This document shows, piece after piece, positions 6,094 through 13,754 of a stretch of DNA of 16,704 nucleotides (positions are counted from its first letter, which is position 1; every line of letters begins with the position of its first letter). The notes below the pieces were generated by a model. The model was not told the DNA's origin. It did not search any database and worked only from the letters and a program-made list of their open reading frames with translations. The position numbers were made by a program, and so were the translations under genes. The stretch comes from Candidatus Omnitrophota bacterium (lineage in GTDB: Bacteria > Ratteibacteria > UBA8468 > B48-G9 > DSTR01). Location: contig JAMWDF010000034.1 of NCBI GenBank assembly GCA_023818865.1, forward strand, positions 1-16,704, given 5' to 3'.

Positions 6094-8082
6094 CTAGGTC
6101 TCAAAGACAATGGCGCAATAACCCTTCACCCGGCCAGGCCTGACAGTTACATAATCATCTTTCCATTCCCAAGCTAGTGGTTTCTTTTCAGGCGCCAGAT
6201 AAACTTCTTTGATATCTAACTGGTCCCTACGAAGAGAAACAGTGATATCTTCCACCAGCATTGGTTGTTCAATGACTTGCATATTCTGCCCTCTTAGTTC
6301 AGGAAGCCAAGTAAGCAGATGGACGATTCTTCTCTTCGGCTGACTGGTAACCGCTATGTGAACGAAGGAAGGACAGTTTTCTACCCGGGTCAAAGGAGTC
6401 TTGAGCACCTGGGCGAGACAATTGTCAACCAGACTTCGGTAGGCTGGCACCGCGCTTTCAAAATAGGCTTGCCCGACCGGAAAACTGAAATGGAAGATAT
6501 TTCCCTTCCTGGTTAGGGCGGGTCTTCCCGTACTCTTCTCCGGTGGGTTGTAAAGATATTCATGGAAGAAATCCCAGTAACCTTGATTAGAATAAGCCTT
6601 CCAAAGTTGAGCCAGAATCTTTGTCCCGGGATTAGCCCGAACAGCCACGCCCGGATGATAGATGGCTATCGGCATAAATGGAATGCCAGAACTGATTTCT
6701 TTTTCCACGGTGAAAAATGTCGGGTGGTACTCTTCAGGTCCTAGATAATTCAAACCAAATTCCTTCAGAGCAAAATCTGTCTTTGCCGGGTTCAAGCCTG
6801 ATTCTCCGGAGCTGATAATCCAGCCGCCTCGTCTCAGATGTTGCTCCAACTTCGTTTTCAGATATTCATCCACTGGGACAAAATCAGGAAGAATTACTCC
6901 CTGGTAATCGTTAATGTCGGTAAGGTCATCACCGATATCAAAATGGTAATGCAGCTCCCGCAAAATCCTGGTAAACCCAGAAAGATGCTGAAAGGATTTC
7001 CTGTTCCCAGGAAATCTCTTCAACCCAGGGTCAAGCAGAACAAAATCGCTGACCGGCACCGCCCCAACAGTCCATTCATCGTACTTACTTATTTCTCCAT
7101 AAACCTGGCCAATTAAGTTGTAGACTTCTGGCTCCAGTTTTCCTCTAGGATGGAGATGGTCGCCAACCGAACAACTACCCCCACTAGCCAGGGAAAGGAA
7201 ACAATCAAAAAGCAGCGCCTGTGTTGGTCTTAACCCGCCAAAGTCTCCCCAGGATTTATGGAAACGGCCGGTCATGGTGAAAAATGGTTTGCCTAAACCC
7301 CGGGCATATCTTGCTTGAAAAGGTAAGGCATCGTACCCCCACCCACCGGTAGGCAGAATCTCCAATTCCAAGTGGGTAGGTTGAAGTCGGTAGGGCAGAC
7401 CGTTGAAATAAATGTTGATTCCTGGTTGGTGTTTTTTTACTAACCGCTTCACTTCTTCGGCAAAACTTTCTGTAACCATCCAGCAGAATTCCGTTGCTTG
7501 GTCTTCATCCATGTAGTCCAACCCGGCTTTCTTCATTCCCTCCAGACATTCCACTCCGTAACAAGGAAGGATGCTGAAACAATCCAGAAATAAACCATCC
7601 ACCGGATAGTTTGTCAGCACTTCCTTGCACAACGCCAATAGATGCCTTCTATAGCCAGTATTTAGACACATAGTGCGAAACCAGTGCCCCATGGTTTGGA
7701 GTTGGTAAACCCGGCCGTCTTTACTCACCCTGACCCATTCCCGGTGCCGGAGAGCATGTTCATGGTCAAGCCCTGCATTGATATAAGCAGCTACTCGGAT
7801 GTTATAACGGTGGCAGGCCGTCACCATCTCACCCAATAAATCTTTTTTCAAACCTGGGTAAATCGTCCCCACCCTGGTTGGATAATAAGCAAAACCGAGG
7901 TTGCATCTTGCGAAAACGGTGATATAGTCAACTCCCGATTGTTTCAGAGTTCTGGCAAATTCGTCTGCTTTGAATTCTTTACCGATATCGTAAATGCCTG
8001 GCATCGTATGAAAATCAAGATGGATAGCGCGGCGCGGGCAACTGCCTCGGTTTAGACTTAGAACTTTCATTGTTTCCCTCAT
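6094..8082 (-). CDS. GHL6-like glycoside hydrolase with GH42-type trimerisation domain
   Basis: This 662-residue cytosolic protein has a TIM-barrel glycosidase-like N-terminal half of about residues 18-345. Landmarks are HLDFHTMPG (21-29), GVDYITVFARC (50-60), GLFLDCF (163-169, D167 a candidate acidic catalytic residue), LELEILPTGGWGYD (238-251, E240 a second candidate) and GDHLHPRG. About residues 355-500 look like a Rossmann-like beta-galactosidase trimerisation domain (GVILPDFVPVD, LRRGGWIISSG), followed by a beta-rich tail. This architecture matches 'hypothetical glycosyl hydrolase 6' (PF14871-like) proteins, often labelled alpha-fucosidase or beta-galactosidase without biochemical proof. 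No signal peptide is seen, so the substrate would be imported oligosaccharide. The start at 8082 lies 8 bases after the preceding stop; the ATG at 8070 (Met5), preceded by AGGGA, is an alternative. Confidence 0.8.
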   Translation of the reverse strand: MRETMKVLSLNRGSCPRRAIHLDFHTMPGIYDIGKEFKADEFARTLKQSGVDYITVFARCNLGFAYYPTRVGTIYPGLKKDLLGEMVTACHRYNIRVAAYINAGLDHEHALRHREWVRVSKDGRVYQLQTMGHWFRTMCLNTGYRRHLLALCKEVLTNYPVDGLFLDCFSILPCYGVECLEGMKKAGLDYMDEDQATEFCWMVTESFAEEVKRLVKKHQPGINIYFNGLPYRLQPTHLELEILPTGGWGYDALPFQARYARGLGKPFFTMTGRFHKSWGDFGGLRPTQALLFDCFLSLASGGSCSVGDHLHPRGKLEPEVYNLIGQVYGEISKYDEWTVGAVPVSDFVLLDPGLKRFPGNRKSFQHLSGFTRILRELHYHFDIGDDLTDINDYQGVILPDFVPVDEYLKTKLEQHLRRGGWIISSGESGLNPAKTDFALKEFGLNYLGPEEYHPTFFTVEKEISSGIPFMPIAIYHPGVAVRANPGTKILAQLWKAYSNQGYWDFFHEYLYNPPEKSTGRPALTRKGNIFHFSFPVGQAYFESAVPAYRSLVDNCLAQVLKTPLTRVENCPSFVHIAVTSQPKRRIVHLLTWLPELRGQNMQVIEQPMLVEDITVSLRRDQLDIKEVYLAPEKKPLAWEWKDDYVTVRPGRVKGYCAIVFET

Positions 8083-8090
8083 GGTTTTTA

Positions 8091-9089
8091 TTAAACTACC
8101 CTTTTGTCCCAGCGGAAGACAATTCCCAGGTTAAAAGGTTTCCCTGTGTGGAGAATTTCGTACCCTTTCAGAATATCCTCTGCCTCAAACCGGTGGGTAA
8201 TCATTCCCGGAATGTTCAGGATGCGCCGCCGAATTAAAGAAAAAGTTTCTTCCAGGTCCTCTTTGGATACCCCACAGGTCGTTTTCACTGTGATTTCCCG
8301 AATCTTGATCTGGTCTAAGTCAATCGCGCATTTTTCTCGGTCAAAGTATTGCGCTTGAAGCAAGATTTTTCCCTGGCGTCTGACAAATTTAACTAGTTTA
8401 TCGGTGGTTGGAGCATGCCCTACAGTATCATAAAGCATATCTATTCCCGTGGGTGCTTTTTCTCGGAGAAACTGTCGCAAGCATTGATCTTCTGGACTGA
8501 TAGCTACAAAGCCAAGAGATTCAGCAAACTTTCGCCGCTCTTGGTCAATTTCCACCAGCAACGCCACCGCATTCCGGTAAACACACAACTGGGCAGCGCC
8601 CAGTCCAATGAAACCAGCCCCAATAATTACTACCCTGTCTTCTTCTTTTACTTCCAGGAAACGTATTCCCCGGGTAGCCACTCCGGAGACAATCGCCAGA
8701 GACAAACTCTCTATCTCCAAACGGCTGAGCCAGGATGATGAAAGATAGGTGAACTGCCGCCAATCAGCCACGGCTCTTTCCATATGTGCTCCCCACATTG
8801 AATAGACCTCGCCCTTCCATCTTGAAGCACAGCCATAGACAATCTCTCCCGGGCCCAACCCTTTGACTCCAGGTCCACATTCTTCCACCACGCTGACCCG
8901 ATGATAACCAGGCACGCAGGGAAATCTGGTTCCGATATGTTTCCCTCGCAGAATCCACCGCTCTGTCCCTGGAGAAATGGCCGTCACCAAAGTTTTGACT
9001 ATCACGTCATTTTCTCCAAGTTCGTCTAATTCCAGCTCCCGGACTTCAAAACTATCAGCTTTCGGAAAAACCACTGCCTTGGCTTTCAT
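8091..9089 (-). CDS. MDR-family dehydrogenase lacking zinc ligands (SPGTE type)
   Basis: A 332-residue medium-chain dehydrogenase/reductase with an N-terminal GroES-like domain (about 1-130) and a Rossmann domain with VVIIGAGFIGLGAAQ (153-167), expected to bind NAD(P). The catalytic zinc positions of alcohol dehydrogenases are replaced: TAISPGTERW stands where CGxCGTD normally occurs, and GYH (61-63) where GHE is usual. This SPGTE signature is shared with BchC-like and other zinc-independent MDR proteins linked to unusual sugar or cyclitol oxidation. Substrate unknown. Its ATG overlaps the preceding dehydrogenase stop (ATGA, 9089-9086), so the two are translationally coupled and may act as partners or on consecutive steps. 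Confidence 0.87.
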   Translation of the reverse strand: MKAKAVVFPKADSFEVRELELDELGENDVIVKTLVTAISPGTERWILRGKHIGTRFPCVPGYHRVSVVEECGPGVKGLGPGEIVYGCASRWKGEVYSMWGAHMERAVADWRQFTYLSSSWLSRLEIESLSLAIVSGVATRGIRFLEVKEEDRVVIIGAGFIGLGAAQLCVYRNAVALLVEIDQERRKFAESLGFVAISPEDQCLRQFLREKAPTGIDMLYDTVGHAPTTDKLVKFVRRQGKILLQAQYFDREKCAIDLDQIKIREITVKTTCGVSKEDLEETFSLIRRRILNIPGMITHRFEAEDILKGYEILHTGKPFNLGIVFRWDKRVV

Positions 9090-10129
9090 TCTTCCCCCAT
9101 TTCAAATACTATTTTGAAAGCTTGTTTAGCCTCAATCATCTTAAAACCTTCAGCAATTTTTGTCAGGGGCAACCGATGAGAATAAAAATCTTTCAACTTG
9201 ACCAGGCCCAGCCTAATCGCATCAAGAAGATACTGGTGGGCCGAAGGTTCATCTGGTCCAGACAGAACGAAAGACCACCGTCCAGGCCCCTTACTTCGGT
9301 CAATTACATATTGGTAGGACTGACTGGTGGCATAAGGCGCCAATTTCCCTTTTGGCGCTAGAAGAGAGGTGGATTCGATCAATAGATTGAGGTCTCCAGC
9401 CGCATCAACTACATAATCTACTCCTTGATTGTCTGTTAGCTGTTTCACCCGCAAAGTCATGTTCTCACGAGTGTTATTAATATAGAAATCTACCCCTAAT
9501 TTCTTAAATTTTCTTTCTGGTTCATCCCGGCGACCGATGACAATTACTGGCCAGGCACCAAATACCTTCGCAAACCAGCAAAAACCCATCGCAACCGGGC
9601 CTGTTCCTAAGATAGCCACAGAAGATTTCCAGCCAGTCCCAATCGCCTGAAGAAAACTGGCTGTTTCTTTCAGGGTGATTAACATGGTAGCGTCAGCCGG
9701 GTCAAGTTGTAAATCAGCCGGCACCGGTTGCTGGTAAACAGTAAAACTATGAACTTCTGTCTGGGGATTATCTTCTTTCATCGCCTTTACATCAGTGACC
9801 AGGCCGTACTCTGCAAACCCACCCCAGGCAGAAAAATAGTCGCCAAGTTTTTCCCCGGGATAAACGCTGGTGGGTCTCAAGAAAAAATCCCCTTCTTTGA
9901 TGTAACGCACCTTGAGACCAGTTTTCACCACCCGACCAAAGCCCTCATGACCAAGAATCGCCGGATAGTCCATCGGATAGGGCAAGCCTCCTCTAGCAAT
10001 TTTGTGATCAGTGCCGGTACAGGTAGCACAAGCCAGAATCTTTACCAGGCACTGGTAAGGACCTAGTTCTGGCCTCGGCACTTCTCTCAGCACAACCTTC
10101 CCGTCACCATAAACTACAGCGGCTTTCAT
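9086..10129 (-). CDS. Zinc-type alcohol/polyol dehydrogenase (MDR family)
   Basis: A 347-residue MDR protein and the first gene of the cassette. The GroES-like domain carries a zinc-type site: C37 within CTGTD (37-41) and GHE (60-62). The Rossmann domain has AILGTGPVAMG (172-182). The four-cysteine structural-zinc lobe found in many alcohol dehydrogenases is absent (residues about 85-110 have no Cys). It probably oxidises a hydroxyl of a sugar, polyol or inositol with NAD(P)+. The ATG at 10129 is chosen because a strong SD (TTGGAGGTGAAA) precedes it; a TTG four codons upstream would overlap that SD. Its stop overlaps the next gene by ATGA. Confidence 0.88.
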   Translation of the reverse strand: MKAAVVYGDGKVVLREVPRPELGPYQCLVKILACATCTGTDHKIARGGLPYPMDYPAILGHEGFGRVVKTGLKVRYIKEGDFFLRPTSVYPGEKLGDYFSAWGGFAEYGLVTDVKAMKEDNPQTEVHSFTVYQQPVPADLQLDPADATMLITLKETASFLQAIGTGWKSSVAILGTGPVAMGFCWFAKVFGAWPVIVIGRRDEPERKFKKLGVDFYINNTRENMTLRVKQLTDNQGVDYVVDAAGDLNLLIESTSLLAPKGKLAPYATSQSYQYVIDRSKGPGRWSFVLSGPDEPSAHQYLLDAIRLGLVKLKDFYSHRLPLTKIAEGFKMIEAKQAFKIVFEMGEE

Positions 10130-10184
10130 TTTCACCTCCAATAAGCACCAAGGTCAACTAATCTTTCCCCAAAACCACTCCACG

Positions 10185-10213
10185 ATTTTATCCCAGCCTC
10201 AACCAGCTGTCAT
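10185..10213 (-). promoter_or_regulatory. Promoter of the dehydrogenase/glycosidase cassette
   Basis: On the minus strand ATGACA (10213-10208), a 17-base spacer and TAAAAT (10190-10185) lie upstream of the first dehydrogenase, with predicted start near 10178 and a leader of about 50 bases. The -35 element overlaps the TGA stop of the radical SAM gene, so the cassette can be transcribed on its own, though readthrough is possible since no terminator intervenes. Confidence 0.5.
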
Positions 10214-11109
10214 TTTAACCCTCTGGTTAACCCCAGACTCACAGCTTTTTCTACTACTTTCTGGTATTCGGTGAGAAACAAGGGACGATTTAAATCAGCT
10301 GGAACCACCCCGCAAGGATGATACTGGCTCATCACATTCACATAAGTTCTGAAAGAAATTTCCTTAGCAATGAAATCAAGGATACCTAAGCTTTCCTCTA
10401 TTTTACCAGGCAAAATTAGGTGTCGGACCAGCAAGCCTTTAGCTGCCAATCCGTTAACCACCAGCAGATCTCCCACCTGTCGGTACATCTCCCTTATACT
10501 CTCCCGACTGCGCACTACATAATCCGGAGCATTGGATAACAGTTTAGCTGTATCAGCCTGGTTGTATTTTAGGTCAGGCATGTAAATATCTATGATGCCA
10601 TCAAGAAGTTTCAGCACTTCCACGTTTTCATAACCACTACAATTCCAAACCACCGGCAAAGATAAGCCTGCAGCTGAAGCCAAAAAAATTGCCTCAACCA
10701 ATTGGGGGGCGTAATGGCTGGGAGTAACTAGATTAATATTGTGGCAGCCCCTTTCTTGAAGTCGCAACATAATTTCAGCGCATTCCTGGATAGAAACTAT
10801 TCGCCCTTGCCCAAGGAGAGAAATCTCCTGGTTCTGACAGAAACAACAACGCAGGTTGCACCAGGTGAGAAAGATAGTCCCAGAACCCCCTTCCCCCACC
10901 AGAACACTTTCCTCACCGTAATGGGCCCCGTAACTGGAAATTTCCAGTTTATCCCTGGCTTGGCAGTAGCCTTTTTCCCCAGCCAGCCGGTTAACCCCGC
11001 ATTTTCGGGGACAAAGGCGACAAAATCTCATTATTTTTCGGAGGGATTCCACTCTCCCAGTGAATTCATTCCGGGTAAGTTGCCGATAAACAGGTAACTG
11101 ACTATTCAT
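10210..11109 (-). CDS. PflX-like radical SAM protein (COG1313)
   Basis: The 299-residue protein has the radical SAM cluster motif C84-x3-C88-x2-C91 (CNLRCCFC) followed by QNQEIS, as in pyruvate-formate-lyase-activating-enzyme-like proteins of the COG1313 (PflX) group. A second N-terminal cysteine set, C30, C33, C37 and C49 (CRLCPRKC ... GYC), could bind another Fe-S cluster or zinc. NLVTPSHYAPQ and the C-terminal MSQYHPC are also family hallmarks. It is cytosolic and oxygen-sensitive; the substrate of this family is not established. No glycyl radical enzyme lies nearby. The ATG at 11109 is preferred because it gives the usual family N-terminus, but a TTG at 11136 overlapping the peptidase stop (TTGA) is possible; neither has a clear SD. 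Confidence 0.87.
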   Translation of the reverse strand: MNSQLPVYRQLTRNEFTGRVESLRKIMRFCRLCPRKCGVNRLAGEKGYCQARDKLEISSYGAHYGEESVLVGEGGSGTIFLTWCNLRCCFCQNQEISLLGQGRIVSIQECAEIMLRLQERGCHNINLVTPSHYAPQLVEAIFLASAAGLSLPVVWNCSGYENVEVLKLLDGIIDIYMPDLKYNQADTAKLLSNAPDYVVRSRESIREMYRQVGDLLVVNGLAAKGLLVRHLILPGKIEESLGILDFIAKEISFRTYVNVMSQYHPCGVVPADLNRPLFLTEYQKVVEKAVSLGLTRGLK

Positions 11110-11132
11110 AAGAAGTGTCACTGCTAACTGGC

Positions 11133-12920
11133 TCAAGAAAGCCCAATTGCCTGACGTAAAACAGAAATCACATCGGCTATGTCTATTAGACCGTCTCCGG
11201 AAACATCTCCTTTTCGGATTAAGTCTGCTGAATAAGGCCAGAAGTGAGTGACCCCGTCAAGATTCACTTCCATCTGCAAAGTCATTCTCAAGACCAACAG
11301 CACATCCTTGATGGTTACTTCCCGGTCACTATCCATATCCCCAACCCCATCAATTACTGTGAGAAAAACGGCAGTGGTTACCCCAGCCATTCCCTGATTA
11401 TTGTAACTGGTGACAAAAATGGTGTGTCTGCCCGGTGAAAATCCAGCTGTTTCAACGCCCCCTACCAAGCGCTCCACCGGCTTGTCAAACATTCCGTCTT
11501 CTGCCTCCAAGGGGAAAAAAACTGAGCCTTCAGCCCAAGGAGGGATATCCACTGTGAAGTAACCGCCGCCCACAAAAGCATCTTCGTTCATGCTTATGGG
11601 TGCTCCTTTTAACCGGTTCAGGTTAGCCAGTGCGGTGAGATAAACCGGTTCGCCCTTAACCGCTACTTCTGGGTTGAGAGAAATCTCGGTCACCTCTGGA
11701 CCGAAGGGAAGAGAATAAGGCGACCGGGTAGTTTTGCAAGCATAAAGTAGGGCCTGACGGTTTTCCGGCCAGATTTTTTCTCTAAAGTCTGAATAGTTCT
11801 GGAAAAACTCGGTGCCCAGCTCCACAGTTAAAGCAGCCACTCCCAACTTACCATAAACCCAGTCATCAACCGCGCCGCTGGCTGGATAAAGAAGGCTGCT
11901 TTGCAACGGTTGGTACTGGTTGAAAAAGGCAATCCGCCGGCCTAACATTTCCAGTGAAGCGGCATCAGGGGCCGGAGTAATCACATCCCCCCACGGCCAT
12001 AACACCCTTTCGCCATAACTGTGAAGAGTGATGAAAAGTCCCTCGTTTGCCTTGGTGAAAACCAGAGATAAATAGTCCTGGAGCGACCTGGTCTCCGGTT
12101 CTGAAGCGGCTGTTTCTCCCCGATAAGTAGCCGCCGCCGGATTGTCACTGGCCCCTAAAGACCACTCCCAGTGATGGTCAAAGTTCCGGTTAAGGTCCAC
12201 CCCGTAATAAGGAAAAGGTACGCCGCTATCCTGATTGGTATTTTTCCGCCAGTGATATCCCAGATCAGCCCATTGCCGACCATCGGGATTGTGCAAGGGA
12301 AAAATATGAATTTCCGTCCAGTCAAGTAGCCAGGTAACATCAGGGTCTATTCCATATTGTTCCAGAAGGTATTCGGCAAAACATAGCGCCAATTCTGGCG
12401 GAGCCATTTCCCGAGGATGGGAGCCACCAAGGAGGAAAAACGCTGGCTTGGCATGCAATAAAGCCTGGTTAGTTAACACCAAACAGAGAAGGTCGTAACC
12501 GGAAGCACCACCGGTTATAGTCTTATCCCAGGAATCACCAATATCTACTACCCGGCAGAGTGACGGGTAAAGAGAAGGGAGATTTCTTAAGGTAGAGTAA
12601 ATTTCTTCCACTGTTTGATAACCCAATCCTAAATCTCCAAAAACTCTGACAAGAGTTGGCCCAAATATTTCCTCAATCTCCACCCAGTAACCCTCGGACT
12701 GAAGACGCTCCAATTGCTCTGTCTCTACCAAAGCAACGAAATAGCCTGAAGAAGGATAAACATCCCAGATGTCAAGGTCTGCAGCCAAAGTCATCAGAGA
12801 TTGTCTATCAGGATAAAAAATTCTGACAAGGAAAGATTGGGAGTATAACCGGCCAAAAAGAAAAAAGAAGAGTATACCTATCCTTGCAAACCTGGTTCTT
12901 GGTAACCAGTTAGGCATCAT
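11133..12920 (-). CDS. Secreted M14 zinc carboxypeptidase with C-terminal dockerin
   Basis: This 595-residue protein has a signal peptide (about 1-28, ILFFFLFGRLYSQS), a pro-region (about 30-100) with repeated SGYFVALVE/EGYWVEIEE-like units, and an M14 peptidase domain (about 105-395). Zinc ligands are H168 and E171 (SHPRE) and H300 (TLHSYGE). Substrate-binding LNRNF (243-247) and catalytic E367 (TVELG) are present, so it should be active. A beta-sandwich (about 405-525) precedes a type I dockerin with two calcium-binding repeats: GDMDSDREVTIKDVLLVLRM (527-546) and GDVSGDGLIDIADVISVLRQ (571-590). The dockerin implies anchoring to a cohesin partner, which is not in this window. Its ATG overlaps the stop of the upstream coiled-coil gene (ATGA, 12920-12917). 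Confidence 0.93.
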   Translation of the reverse strand: MMPNWLPRTRFARIGILFFFLFGRLYSQSFLVRIFYPDRQSLMTLAADLDIWDVYPSSGYFVALVETEQLERLQSEGYWVEIEEIFGPTLVRVFGDLGLGYQTVEEIYSTLRNLPSLYPSLCRVVDIGDSWDKTITGGASGYDLLCLVLTNQALLHAKPAFFLLGGSHPREMAPPELALCFAEYLLEQYGIDPDVTWLLDWTEIHIFPLHNPDGRQWADLGYHWRKNTNQDSGVPFPYYGVDLNRNFDHHWEWSLGASDNPAAATYRGETAASEPETRSLQDYLSLVFTKANEGLFITLHSYGERVLWPWGDVITPAPDAASLEMLGRRIAFFNQYQPLQSSLLYPASGAVDDWVYGKLGVAALTVELGTEFFQNYSDFREKIWPENRQALLYACKTTRSPYSLPFGPEVTEISLNPEVAVKGEPVYLTALANLNRLKGAPISMNEDAFVGGGYFTVDIPPWAEGSVFFPLEAEDGMFDKPVERLVGGVETAGFSPGRHTIFVTSYNNQGMAGVTTAVFLTVIDGVGDMDSDREVTIKDVLLVLRMTLQMEVNLDGVTHFWPYSADLIRKGDVSGDGLIDIADVISVLRQAIGLS

Positions 12921-13309
12921 TTGCTTGAGGGTTGGGCAGGAGAACCTTTTTTCTGTGTTTTCTCCGGAATCAATCTTAATTCCCGCCGAAGCTCTTCAGA
13001 CCGCTTTTTCAAATCCTGGTACTCAGCATGGTCTTTGAGAACAACTTTTAAGCGTTGTTCCCGTTGGTCAGTGATCTCCTGCAACTTTTTCTGCAATTCC
13101 CGATACTGTTCGTTCAACTTCTTCAACTCTTCATCTTCCTGGCTGGCTTTCCATTCAATCGTAGCCATCTTCTGCCTTAATTCTCTTAGTTGTTTCATCT
13201 TCACTGCCAGTTCATCCTGAAAAGAACTGGAACTATCCTGAGCCAGCAGAATCAAATTTACCCCCAAAAGACACCCACTCACCAACCACATTGCCCAAAT
13301 CTTTTTCAA
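12917..13309 (-). CDS. Exported coiled-coil protein (TTG start)
   Basis: From a TTG at 13309 this is a 130-residue protein: a signal peptide or anchor (MKKIWAMWLVSGCLLGVNLI, 1-23), then a long charged coiled coil (about 34-113) rich in Glu, Lys, Leu and Gln, and a short Lys/Pro/Ser tail. The TTG is preferred because AGGGGGTG (13321-13314) sits 4 bases before it and a textbook MKK signal peptide follows. An in-frame ATG at 13396 would add 29 residues, but it is only about 10 bases from the predicted transcript start and lacks a good SD. A longer frame from TTG 13444 is excluded because it crosses the promoter. It is first in an operon with the dockerin peptidase. The function is unknown; it may be a periplasmic or envelope structural protein. 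Confidence 0.72.
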   Translation of the reverse strand: MKKIWAMWLVSGCLLGVNLILLAQDSSSSFQDELAVKMKQLRELRQKMATIEWKASQEDEELKKLNEQYRELQKKLQEITDQREQRLKVVLKDHAEYQDLKKRSEELRRELRLIPEKTQKKGSPAQPSSK

Positions 13310-13313
13310 GGTC

Positions 13314-13321
13314 CACCCCCT
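13314..13321 (-). promoter_or_regulatory. Shine-Dalgarno that decides the TTG start
   Basis: AGGGGGTG on the minus strand differs from AGGAGGTG by one A-to-G change that still allows wobble pairing, and lies 4 bases upstream of the TTG at 13309. Confidence 0.55.
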
Positions 13322-13412
13322 GATAAGAAAAGATTTGTTGGCTGGATAACTGGTCTTTTCCCTAAATTTGCTCCAGGACATTTCCCAAAGTCTCATTTTA
13401 TCTTCTCTGTGT

Positions 13413-13441
13413 ATTGTACCCCCAGTAAATACCGTTAGCAA
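13413..13441 (-). promoter_or_regulatory. Promoter of the coiled-coil/peptidase operon
   Basis: TTGCTA (13441-13436), a 17-base spacer and TACAAT (13418-13413) on the minus strand; predicted start near 13406, giving a leader of about 97 bases to the TTG start. It is back-to-back with the plus-strand promoter at 13457-13485. Confidence 0.6.
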
Positions 13442-13456
13442 CAAAAAGCGGCCGAA

Positions 13457-13485
13457 TTGTTAAATAACCAGATTTAATTTAATAT
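13457..13485 (+). promoter_or_regulatory. Promoter of the small membrane protein genes
   Basis: TTGTTA (13457-13462), a 17-base spacer, and TAATAT (13480-13485) in an AT-rich stretch; predicted start near 13492, just upstream of the SD (GGGGGA) of the 64-residue gene. Divergent from the promoter at 13413-13441, with 15 bases between the two -35 elements. Confidence 0.5.
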
Positions 13486-13509
13486 TAGTATCAGAAACAA
13501 GGGGGAAAT

Positions 13510-13704
13510 ATGCAGGCGTTTGTCATTGTGGTCGGCTTTATTCTGGCCGGTGGGGGACTATTGATGTTTATTGCCAGTATTCAAAGTATCCGGGCATTCC
13601 CCCTGAAGAATGCTATCTTGGGACTGATTGCTCTGGCTCTTATCGTCGCTGGTGTATATTTAATTATGAACCAGGAGACCATTCTTCAGAAATTGCTCAG
13701 ATAG
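13510..13704 (+). CDS. Small two-helix membrane protein
   Basis: A 64-residue hydrophobic protein with two predicted membrane helices (about 4-24, FVIVVGFILAGGGLLMFIAS, and about 33-53, AILGLIALALIVAGVYLIM) and a short charged C-terminal tail. The SD AAGGGGGAAAT lies directly before the ATG and a promoter is present upstream. I do not recognise a family. Its first helix is Gly-rich, suggesting helix packing. It is the first gene of a plus-strand run of membrane and exported proteins and is divergent from the coiled-coil/peptidase operon. Confidence 0.7.
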   Translation: MQAFVIVVGFILAGGGLLMFIASIQSIRAFPLKNAILGLIALALIVAGVYLIMNQETILQKLLR

Positions 13705-13725
13705 AGATAGCAGAATTCATCTGAG
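13696..13725 (+). repeat. Hairpin at the end of the small membrane gene, loop holds a repeated word
   Basis: CTCAGAT (13696-13702) and ATCTGAG (13719-13725) form a perfect 7-bp stem with a 16-base loop. The loop plus one base, AGAGATAGCAGAATTCA (13703-13719), occurs again exactly at 46-62. There is no U-run, so it is not a classic terminator. Confidence 0.45.
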
Positions 13726-13754
13726 AAAGAGAGATTCAGTTTCCTGAAGACAAT

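Noticed and set aside
8415..8738. Plus-strand 107-codon frame
   Set aside because: Shadow of the second dehydrogenase on the opposite strand; composition is not protein-like.
10130..10141. Upstream TTG start for the first dehydrogenase
   Set aside because: It lies on the SD (GGAGGTG) that serves the ATG at 10129.
13310..13444. N-terminal extension of the coiled-coil gene to TTG 13444
   Set aside because: The extension crosses a TTGCTA/TACAAT promoter and breaks a good MKK signal peptide that begins after a strong SD at 13309.
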